DNA from: UMGS1387 sp045540015
Lineage (GTDB): Bacteria; Bacillota; Clostridia; Oscillospirales; CAG-382
Assembly: GCA_045540015.1 (NCBI GenBank)
Contig: JAZQGP010000043.1
Span: 1-26,923 of the forward strand
Direction: 5' to 3'
DNA length: 26,923 nucleotides
In this document: one piece after another, positions 20,778 through 26,923 of the stretch
How the letters are laid out: every line of letters starts with the position of its first letter
Numbering within the stretch: position 1 is the stretch's first letter
Made by a program: the position numbers and the translations under genes
The notes under the pieces: model-generated
The model's input: only the letters and a program-made list of their open reading frames with translations
Told to the model about the DNA's origin: nothing
Database searches by the model: none

Positions 20778-21941
20778 ATGAACGAATTAACAAAAAAAGC
20801 ATTCGATGAGATTGACAATTTATCTGCCAAATACTTTAATGTGCTGGTGGAAGTCTGCAACATTGAAAGCAAATCAGAGGACAAGGAAGGCGTGGATAAG
20901 GTAGGTAATTATTTTGCCTCAATTGCCGAAGACATGGGATACGTCATCAAAAAAAGGGAGTTTGAAAAAGCGGGAAATGTGTATTCCTTTACATACAATC
21001 CAAGCGGAAAAAAGAAACCGATTTCTCTATCTGCCCATATGGATACTGTTCATAAAAAGGGAATTTTCGGATATCCGCCAACCAGAATAGAGGGAGATTA
21101 TGTTTACGGCCCGGGAGTTAATGACAGTAAGGGTAATCTTGCATTGGAGCTTCTGGTCATGGAAGCGCTTAAATCCTGTGGTTATGATGAGCGCCCTGTA
21201 AAACTGATTCTGCAAAGCGATGAAGAGGTTAACTCTTATCTGTCGGATTATAAATCCCTTGAATTTATAGTTGAAGAGGCAAAGGGAAGTGCGGCTTTTT
21301 TAAATGCCGAAAACATAGATAAGAACAGGACTCTGACAATCGGAAGAAAGGGAATTACCTCTCATAAAATCACCATAAAAGGCAAAAAGATTCATGCAGG
21401 ATGGTGCACGAAAGGTGCAAGCGCAATTAAAGAAGCTGCCTATAAAATTGTGGAATTTGAAAAAGATAACGATGTTGACGGAATCACATTTAATTGCGGC
21501 ATCATAAACGGCGGTGGAGTAACAAATATTGTTCCCGATATGTGTGAATTGAGCGTGGAATATCGTTTTAAAAACATGGAGCAGAAAAAAACGGCTGACG
21601 AAAAATTCAAAAGAATAGTGGAAACATCCTATGTGGAAGGAACTCATTCCGATTCCGAACAAATCAGCAACAGATTGCCTATGGAAGCGGATGACAAAAA
21701 CATAAAGCTTGTTGAGAAGATTAATGAGATTTGTAAACAGGTTGGAATAGAGCCTTTTAATATGGCAGAAACTCCCGGTGGTGCGGACAGTGCCTATCCA
21801 TCTTTAGCAGGAATTCCCACTGTCGATTCAATTGGCATAGAGGGAAGCGGCGCTCACACATTAAATGAAAAGGCGAGAATTTCTTCAATGGCAGAAATGG
21901 CAAAGCTGACAGCAGCTATCATAATTAACTTTCCTGAATAG
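20778..21941 (+). CDS. M20-family zinc metallopeptidase/deacylase
   Basis: The 387-residue protein belongs to the M20/CPG2-PepT-ArgE superfamily, which hydrolyses peptides or N-acyl amino acids with two zinc ions. Metal ligands and catalytic residues are all visible: H87 and catalytic D89 in SAHMDTV, bridging D116 in GPGVNDSKG, E149/E150 in SDEE, E178 and H360 in GSGAHTLNE. The lid domain lies at about 185-300, with H206 in KIHAGWC. The ATG at 20778 has GAGGAG 3-8 nt upstream. No signal peptide, so cytoplasmic. Substrate is not readable from the sequence; a tripeptidase-like or carboxypeptidase-like role is possible. It appears monocistronic, flanked by hairpin arrays on both sides. Confidence 0.9.
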   Translation: MNELTKKAFDEIDNLSAKYFNVLVEVCNIESKSEDKEGVDKVGNYFASIAEDMGYVIKKREFEKAGNVYSFTYNPSGKKKPISLSAHMDTVHKKGIFGYPPTRIEGDYVYGPGVNDSKGNLALELLVMEALKSCGYDERPVKLILQSDEEVNSYLSDYKSLEFIVEEAKGSAAFLNAENIDKNRTLTIGRKGITSHKITIKGKKIHAGWCTKGASAIKEAAYKIVEFEKDNDVDGITFNCGIINGGGVTNIVPDMCELSVEYRFKNMEQKKTADEKFKRIVETSYVEGTHSDSEQISNRLPMEADDKNIKLVEKINEICKQVGIEPFNMAETPGGADSAYPSLAGIPTVDSIGIEGSGAHTLNEKARISSMAEMAKLTAAIIINFPE

Positions 21942-21953
21942 TTCTTTGTGCCT

Positions 21954-21991
21954 GATATGACGAATTCACTATGTGAATTGATCAGCGATAT
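21954..21991. repeat. Single GATAT-flanked hairpin
   Basis: AATTCAC-TAT-GTGAATT (21963-21979) is flanked by GATAT at 21954-21958 and 21987-21991. It has the same build as the array at 20582-20693, on the other side of the peptidase gene. Confidence 0.5.
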
Positions 21992-22047
21992 TTATTTACC
22001 TTTGAAACAACCTTGTGACATTAAAAAAGCTCGCTTTGGTACGGCGC

Positions 22048-22278
22048 AGCTAAATTGCGCTCCAAGAGCACTTTTTCGCTTCGCTCAGGGCGCCTGCGGC
22101 AAGCTAAATTCGCCTGACGGCGAGCTAAATTGAGCAAGCTCAGCTAAATGTACTGCGTACGCTAAATTGACCTGCGGTCAGCTATAAGGCGAATTTAATT
22201 TAGCTGCTCCGAAGGAGTTATTTAGCTATGAAGCGAAGCGTAATAATTTAGCTTTGCACGAATGTGCAAAATTTAGCT
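22048..22278. repeat. Mirror-image array of hairpins joined by AGCTAAATT / AATTTAGCT
   Basis: The linker AGCTAAATT (or one-base variants) occurs at 22048, 22102, 22123, 22142 and 22160; then its reverse complement AATTTAGCT occurs at 22197, 22219, 22245 and 22270. Between linkers are short perfect hairpins of unrelated sequence: CGCC-TGAC-GGCG, GAGC-AA-GCTC, GTAC-TGC-GTAC, GACC-TGC-GGTC, then CTCC-GAA-GGAG and TTTGCAC-GAAT-GTGCAAA. Two spacers (22057-22101 and 22228-22244) do not fold simply. The whole thus forms one large palindrome made of small ones. No coding frame. It fills the gap between the peptidase gene and the pheT terminator. Confidence 0.82.
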
Positions 22279-22308
22279 GAATAAACCTTATACCGCTTAT
22301 AAAATAGC

Positions 22309-22340
22309 AAACGGCTGTCATCGACAGCCGTTTTTTTGCG
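22309..22340. terminator. Terminator shared by the M20 peptidase (+) and pheT (-)
   Basis: AAACGGCTGTC (22309-22319) pairs perfectly with GACAGCCGTTT (22323-22333). Seven T follow the stem on the plus strand; the minus strand has the weaker TTTGCTATTTT. Confidence 0.82.
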
Positions 22341-22345
22341 TTTAT

Positions 22346-24736
22346 TTACTTTCTCAGCGTCACACCAAGATCCTTTTCAAGTCCAAACAGAACCTTTGAA
22401 ACAACCTTGTCGCATTCCTCGTCGGAAAGAGTCTTTTCGGGAGAACGGAGTACAAGATTGTACGCCATACTCTTTTTGCCCTCGCCGAGCTTTGTTTCGT
22501 CTTCGTAAATGTCGAAGATTTCAACGTTTTCAAGCAGCTTTCCTGCATGCTTCTTGATAGACTTCTTAATCTCGCCCGAAGTCAGCGTCTTGTCGCATAC
22601 AAATGCAAGGTCGCGTTCAACTGCCGGGAATTTGGGAAGTGCCTTGTAGTGCTTGTCAAAGTTTTCCAGAGTAAGAAGCGTTTCGGTGTCGCAGATGCAC
22701 GCGTAAACAGGAACGTCAAGTCCGTAAATGTCCTGAACTTTCGGATGAATTTCACCGAACGTCATAAGAGGGGCGCCCTCGCGTGTTACAACCTTTGCAC
22801 ATCTTCCGGGATGGAAAGCATTCTCGTCAGAGCAAGGCTCAAAGTCGTAGCCCTTGATGCCAAGCTCGTCAAGGAGCATTTCACAGTAACCCTTCATGGT
22901 GTAAAAATCGCCTGCGTTGTAGAATGCAAGAACGGTTGTAAGACGCTCGTCCGGAAGCTCCTGTCCTTCCTTCTTGATGTAAACCTTTGCATTTTCATAG
23001 ATGGAAGCTGTCTTGTTTCTGTATCTGCGGTTTGCCGCAATTACTTCAAGCACACTCGGGAGAGCTGTTGTACGCATTATGCTTGTGTCTTCACCCAAGG
23101 GATTGAGAATACGTACCGAGTCACGAAGAGGAGAATCGACAGGCATCAAAATGTTGTCGTAGTATTTGGGGCTTATGAAGGAATATGTCTGAACTTCATA
23201 GAAGCCTTTTCCTGTAAGGAGATTGTTTATAAGCTGAATTGTATTCTGACGTGCGTTTCTTCTTCCGACAAGCGCTTCAGCCTTGAAGTTTGTTGTGGGA
23301 ATGAGGTCGTAGCCGTGAATACGGATAACCTCTTCTGCAATGTCCTGCATACATTCAAGGTCGGGACGGTATGTCGGAGGATAGAGATTTGTGCCGTCGA
23401 GCTTTATTTCAAGCTTTGCAAAAATCTGCTTCATTTCTTCTTCCGACACGTCTGTGCCGAGGTATGCGTTTATCTTGTCAGCATCAAACGGTATAACTCT
23501 TTGTGCCTGCTTTTCGGGATAAATGTCGATAACGCCCTTTACAACCTTACCTGCACCGAGCATTTCAATAAGCTCGCACGCTCTGTTGATTGCGGGAAGT
23601 GTGTTTTCGGGGTCAAGTCCCTTTTCGTATCTTCCCGAGCTTTCGGTACGAAGTCCGATATCACGTGCTGTTGTTCTTACGGATGGACCGTTGAAGTTTG
23701 CGCTTTCAAATACAATTGTCTTTGTTGTGTCAATAATTTCGCTGTTTTCTCCGCCCATAACACCTGCAACCGCAACCGCCTTTTCTGCGTCGGCTATTAC
23801 AAGCATCTTTTCGGTAAGTGTTCTGTCCTGACCGTCAAGAGTTGTGATAACTTCGCCCTCGTTTGCGTGGCGGACTCTTATTTTAGCACCTGCAAGATAG
23901 TTGTAGTCAAACGCGTGCATAGGCTGACCGTATTCAAGGCAGACATAGTTTGTAATGTCAACGATGTTGTTAATAGGTCTTATGCCGCAAGCACGAAGAC
24001 GAGCTCTGAGCCATTTTGGAGAAGGCTCAATTTTAACATCCTCAACAACTCTTGCTGTGTATCTCGGGCAGAGCTTTGAGTCAAGCACTTCCACGCTGAT
24101 GTAATCGTCAACTGTCTTTCCTGTTTCAGTTTCCTTTACAACGGGAGTTGGAATATTGCACTTTACGTCAAAGGACGCAGCCGTTTCTCTTGCAAGACCG
24201 ATGATTGAGAAACAGTCGGGACGGTTTGATGTGATTTCAAATTCAACCGAGATGTCATTGAGGGAAAGAACTTCCTTTATGTCATCGCCCGGCTTGCAGT
24301 CCTCTTCGAGAATCATAATGCCGTCCTCGCAGGCGTAGGGGAAATCGTTTATTGTAAGTCCAAGCTCGCCAATCGAGCAGAGCATACCGTTTGAAGGAAC
24401 TCCTCTGAGCTTTCCTGCCTTGATGTGAACACCGCCCGGAAGATACGAGTCGTCAAGAGCCGCAGGAACAAGGTCGCCCTCCTTTATGTTCTGAGCGCCT
24501 GTTACGATTTGTACAAGCTCGTCCTTTCCGACGTCGCACTGACAAATTTGCAAATGGTCGGAGTCGGGATGCTTTTCAACCGACACAAGCTTTGCAACAA
24601 CGACGTTTTTAATTTCTTCGCCCAGGTCCTCATATCCCTCAACCTTAGAGCCTGTCATTGTCATCTTGTCGGAGTACGCCTTCGGATCAAAATCTTCCTT
24701 AATATAATCCTTAAGCCAATTCATTGATAATTTCAT
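22346..24736 (-). CDS. pheT: Phenylalanyl-tRNA synthetase beta subunit
   Basis: PheT pairs with PheS in the alpha2-beta2 enzyme that charges tRNA-Phe; the beta subunit binds tRNA and edits misactivated tyrosine. The 796-residue length is normal. In order: N-terminal MKLSMNWLKDYI, EMAP-like tRNA-binding domain (about 40-150, with EKHPDSDHLQICQCDVG), B3/B4 editing domain (about 210-400, with NNIVDITNYVCLEYGQPMHAFD), B5 (about 405-475), the synthetase-like core (about 480-680) and the ferredoxin-fold anticodon-binding domain (about 700-796, FPAVERDLAFVCD). The ATG at 24736 has AAGGAGGGTG upstream, only 13 bp past the pheS stop, so both are co-transcribed under the pheS T-box. Confidence 0.97.
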   Translation of the reverse strand: MKLSMNWLKDYIKEDFDPKAYSDKMTMTGSKVEGYEDLGEEIKNVVVAKLVSVEKHPDSDHLQICQCDVGKDELVQIVTGAQNIKEGDLVPAALDDSYLPGGVHIKAGKLRGVPSNGMLCSIGELGLTINDFPYACEDGIMILEEDCKPGDDIKEVLSLNDISVEFEITSNRPDCFSIIGLARETAASFDVKCNIPTPVVKETETGKTVDDYISVEVLDSKLCPRYTARVVEDVKIEPSPKWLRARLRACGIRPINNIVDITNYVCLEYGQPMHAFDYNYLAGAKIRVRHANEGEVITTLDGQDRTLTEKMLVIADAEKAVAVAGVMGGENSEIIDTTKTIVFESANFNGPSVRTTARDIGLRTESSGRYEKGLDPENTLPAINRACELIEMLGAGKVVKGVIDIYPEKQAQRVIPFDADKINAYLGTDVSEEEMKQIFAKLEIKLDGTNLYPPTYRPDLECMQDIAEEVIRIHGYDLIPTTNFKAEALVGRRNARQNTIQLINNLLTGKGFYEVQTYSFISPKYYDNILMPVDSPLRDSVRILNPLGEDTSIMRTTALPSVLEVIAANRRYRNKTASIYENAKVYIKKEGQELPDERLTTVLAFYNAGDFYTMKGYCEMLLDELGIKGYDFEPCSDENAFHPGRCAKVVTREGAPLMTFGEIHPKVQDIYGLDVPVYACICDTETLLTLENFDKHYKALPKFPAVERDLAFVCDKTLTSGEIKKSIKKHAGKLLENVEIFDIYEDETKLGEGKKSMAYNLVLRSPEKTLSDEECDKVVSKVLFGLEKDLGVTLRK

Positions 24737-24749
24737 TGTTTCACCCTCC

Positions 24750-25772
24750 TTAGAACTGCGACAGGAAACGGATGTCGTTTTCGTAAAGAAGACGCATGTC
24801 GTTTATGCCGAATTTTGTCATAACAATTCTTTCAACGCCCATACCGAACGCAAAGCCCGAATAAACCTCAGGGTCAATGCCGCTCATTCTCAGAACGTTG
24901 GGGTGAACCATGCCGGCACCGAGGATTTCAATCCAGCCTTCGCCCTTGCACAGACTGCAGCCTTTACCGCCGCAGACAAAGCACGAAACGTCAACCTCGC
25001 ATGAGGGCTCTGTAAACGGGAAATGGTGAGGACGGAAGCGGATTTCTGTCTTTTCGCCGAACATCTGCTTTGCGAACATAAGAAGTGTTCCCTTGAGGTC
25101 ACCCATTGTAATTCCCTTGTCGATAACAAGTCCCTCAACCTGGTGGAACATGGGAGAATGTGTGCCGTCAACAGCATCCGAGCGGTAAACGCGTCCGGGA
25201 GAAATAACTCTTATAGGCGGCTTTGATTCCTCCATTGCATGCACCTGAACGGTACTTGTCTGGGAACGAAGCAGAATGTGGTCGCCCGAAATGTAGAAGG
25301 TGTCCTGAACGTCGCGTGCAGGGTGGAATTCGGGAGTGTTGAGTGCTGTGAAATTGTAGTAGTCTGTTTCAACTTCGGGGCCTTCCGCAATTGAAAAACC
25401 CATGCCGAGGAAGATTTCTTCCATCTCGTTCTGGATTTTGGTAAGGGGATGAACCTTGCCGTTTTCGTTTTTCTTTGAGGGAAGGGTGACGTCAATCTTC
25501 TCGTTTGCAAGCTTGTGGGAAAGCTCTATTTCGGCAATTTTGTCCTTTGCATTGTCGAGAGAAGATTCGATTTCTCCTCTGATTGTGTTTACAAGCTGTC
25601 CCATGATAGGTCTTTCCTCGGGAGTAAGAGCAGCCATGCCTTTAAGAGCTGTGGCAAGCTCACTTTTCTTTCCGAGATACTTTACTCTCACGTTTTCAAG
25701 CTCGGCTGCGCTTGCAGCAGAGAAAATTTCCGAAAGAGCCGCACTTTTAAGTGCTTCAAGTTTTTCTTTCAA
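24750..25772 (-). CDS. pheS: Phenylalanyl-tRNA synthetase alpha subunit
   Basis: PheS is the catalytic subunit that activates phenylalanine. The 340-residue protein has the N-terminal coiled coil (about 1-90), KVHPLTKIQNEMEEIF, motif 2 (RFRPHHFPFTEPSCEVDVSC) with the family's cysteine cluster CFVCGGKGCSLCKGEGW, and motif 3 (GMGVERIVMTKFGINDMR). The start is a TTG. Two are in frame, at 25781 and 25772; AGGAG is only 1 nt from the first and 10 nt from the second, so I choose 25772, giving MKEKLEALKSAAL, typical of the family. The gene is first in the pheS-pheT operon behind a T-box leader. Confidence 0.96.
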   Translation of the reverse strand: MKEKLEALKSAALSEIFSAASAAELENVRVKYLGKKSELATALKGMAALTPEERPIMGQLVNTIRGEIESSLDNAKDKIAEIELSHKLANEKIDVTLPSKKNENGKVHPLTKIQNEMEEIFLGMGFSIAEGPEVETDYYNFTALNTPEFHPARDVQDTFYISGDHILLRSQTSTVQVHAMEESKPPIRVISPGRVYRSDAVDGTHSPMFHQVEGLVIDKGITMGDLKGTLLMFAKQMFGEKTEIRFRPHHFPFTEPSCEVDVSCFVCGGKGCSLCKGEGWIEILGAGMVHPNVLRMSGIDPEVYSGFAFGMGVERIVMTKFGINDMRLLYENDIRFLSQF

Positions 25773-25817
25773 TTTTGTCAACTCCTGTATTTATGATAAT
25801 TTTTATTTTTTTGCAAT

Positions 25818-26081
25818 AAAAAAATCCCTGCGGTTAAGTTAAAACCGTAAGGGACGAATAAACGCGGTACCACCCTTGTTCCCGAAAACATCTCTGTTTT
25901 GCGGACACTTGTCTGCTCTGCCTGTACAAAGCCTGCCCTGTAACGTAGGCATAACGTTGCTCCCTTTAAGAAGCACCACTCCAAAGCGAAACGCAAACTG
26001 CAAATGTAACGGGACTTTTCAGCATCCGTCCCTCTCTGAAGATACATTTTCTTGCAGAAGCACTCTTTTTCACTGTGTTTA
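25818..26081 (-). promoter_or_regulatory. T-box riboswitch leader (phenylalanyl) of pheST
   Basis: On the minus strand the conserved box AAGGGTGGTACCGCG is at 25877-25863. It is followed by a terminator, TCCCTTACGGTT (25854-25843) pairing with AACCGCAGGGA (25835-25825), and a run of seven T. Upstream are the stem I parts, including AGAGAGGGACGGATGCTG. TTC appears in GCGTTTCGC, a possible Phe specifier, not verified by folding. Uncharged tRNA-Phe should allow read-through into pheS. Confidence 0.92.
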
Positions 26082-26087
26082 CACCAC

Positions 26088-26116
26088 AGTATAACACAGG
26101 TGGTTGAGTTTTGCAA
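26088..26116 (-). promoter_or_regulatory. Promoter of the pheST operon
   Basis: The minus strand has TTGCAA at 26116-26111 and TATACT at 26093-26088 with 17 bp between, just upstream of the T-box leader. Confidence 0.75.
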
Positions 26117-26156
26117 GAGGCTTTCAAAATTTTAATACTTTGTTTAAAAACACCAC

Positions 26157-26255
26157 GCTTTTTGAAAAAAAGCTTAGCACTTACTTTTTTGAAAAAAAGT
26201 AAGCAAAAAACTTTTCCTTTGTGAAATTGAAGTCTGAACAACTTCAATTTCACAA
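26157..26255. repeat. Three successive hairpins at the edge of element copy 2
   Basis: GCTTTTT-GAA-AAAAAGC (26157-26173), CTTACTTTTTT-GA-AAAAAAGTAAG (26180-26203) and a 15-bp stem TTGTGAAATTGAAGT (26219-26233) with ACTTCAATTTCACAA (26241-26255) follow one another. The second runs on into AGTAAGCAAAA, which matches the arm motif of the large element downstream. Confidence 0.65.
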
Positions 26256-26262
26256 CACTTTT

Positions 26263-26923
26263 GCCTATCGGCAGGGAATCATAAGCCGAATTAGAGGCTT
26301 TCCGCTCGCCGCGGAGGCGTTACGTTGTGCCTGTCGGCAGGGAATCATAAGCAAAATTTGTTGCTTTTCGCCTGCCGGCGGGGCGTTACGTTTTCCGCTT
26401 GTCCGGAAAAGTAAGCAAAAGGGGACAACTAAGAGCACCTACGGTTCTCTTAGTTATCACTCCCTTATGCCGACGCCTTGTCAGTACAACAAACACAAAA
26501 GATTATTTTAACCCTTATTACAATCCACGTGTAAGCCTGCTTCTATAGCTTACGGCAATATCCCGAAGACAACTTTTATCTATCGCTGATGCTTTGCATC
26601 TCCAACAGGCTGTCTACTGTCGCTCGCACCTTGTGGTGCTCGATGGGCGGACTGCGTCCGTTTCTTGCTGAAATTGACATTTGAAAAACATCAATTTCAG
26701 ATTTACTCCATTGCTGCAGCTTTGCTATCTTACAAGTAATCGCCGTAAGCTATAGAAGCCTGATTGCATGACGAATAGATTGAAGATGAGAAATAGACTT
26801 TTGAAAAAAGTAAGATAGAAATGCGTCGGCGACAAGGGAAGAATACATAAGGAAACTGTAGGTGTCCTTATGGGTGCTCTTTTGCCTACTTTTCTACACA
26901 AGTAGACGTGGTGCTCGATGGGC
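26263..26923. repeat. Non-coding element of nested inverted repeats, copy 2 (cut by window edge)
   Basis: The left part is a tandem pair of 66-bp units (26263-26328, 26329-26394), each reading GCCT.TCGGCAGGGAATCATAAG and ending GGCGTTACGTT. The main element follows: hairpin TTTTCCG..GGAAAA with AAGTAAGCAAAAG (about 26391-26421), a CACCTACGGTTCTC block, GCCGACGCC (26469-26477), ATAGCTTACGGC (26545-26556), GCACC-TTGT-GGTGC, then the same blocks inverted: GCCGTAAGCTAT (26742-26753), GCGTCGGCGACAAGGGA (26824-26840), GTGCTCTTTTGCCTACTTTTC (split here in text) near 26875-26893 and a CTAC..GTAG hairpin. It is the inverse of copy 1 at 12451-13036. No coding frame is credible. The end of the window repeats GGTGCTCGATGGGC seen at the centre, hinting at another unit beyond. 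Confidence 0.78.

Noticed and set aside
22048..22278. CRISPR array
   Set aside because: The regular linkers are only 9 bp and the intervals 10-18 bp, and most intervals are perfect palindromes; linkers also invert half-way. No cas gene is present.
22547..24079. A 510-codon plus-strand open frame
   Set aside because: It lies wholly opposite pheT, is rich in Cys and Val as expected for an antisense frame, and has no ribosome binding site or family motif.
26221..26511. A 96-codon plus-strand frame in the repeat region
   Set aside because: It begins in a hairpin and runs through tandem 66-bp units, with no ribosome binding site; the repeated protein segments only mirror the DNA repeat.

Overview
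The window looks like a chromosomal segment of a gut-type Firmicute, most likely a clostridium of the Oscillospirales (Ruminococcaceae/Oscillospiraceae) group. This is inferred from T-box leaders on aminoacyl-tRNA synthetase genes, a type III glutamine synthetase, AGGAGG ribosome binding sites with several TTG starts, a GLUG/InlB-repeat secreted protein and an IS200-type transposase. No rRNA or tRNA gene is visible, so the placement is tentative.

Positions 1-9,050 are an AT-rich accessory region. From the left it holds a cut-off IS200/IS605 transposase with its left-end hairpin and a hairpin that can bury its ribosome binding site; an ECF sigma factor with its membrane anti-sigma partner; a serine recombinase that ends inside its helix-turn-helix; an HNH-like zinc protein; and an AAA_14/DUF4143 ATPase. 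Transcribed away from the ATPase is a two-gene unit of a small excisionase-type HTH regulator and a ~973-residue NACHT STAND NTPase, a plausible anti-phage system. Both sides of this divergent region carry ordered repeats around good promoters. A RelE/HigB-like toxin without a visible antitoxin and a small hypothetical gene close the region.

Positions 9,100-26,120 are mostly housekeeping: glutamine synthetase III, a metallophosphoesterase, an RlmI-like rRNA methyltransferase, T-box-serS-nadA, a large secreted GLUG protein, an M20 peptidase and T-box-pheS-pheT. Promoters with 17-18 bp spacing and rho-independent terminators mark most units.

The most unusual content is non-coding. Two ~0.6-kb elements (12,451-13,036 and 26,263-window end) are built from nested inverted repeats, are related to each other in opposite orientation, and show changed but still paired hairpin stems between copies. 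Separate arrays of short hairpins of varying sequence, joined by constant linkers (GCGATAT at 20,582-20,693; AGCTAAATT, then its inverse AATTTAGCT, at 22,048-22,278), fill other intergenic gaps, and four abutting hairpins sit in the methyltransferase leader at 14,326-14,388. I do not recognise these repeat families; they are the best candidates here for something undescribed.
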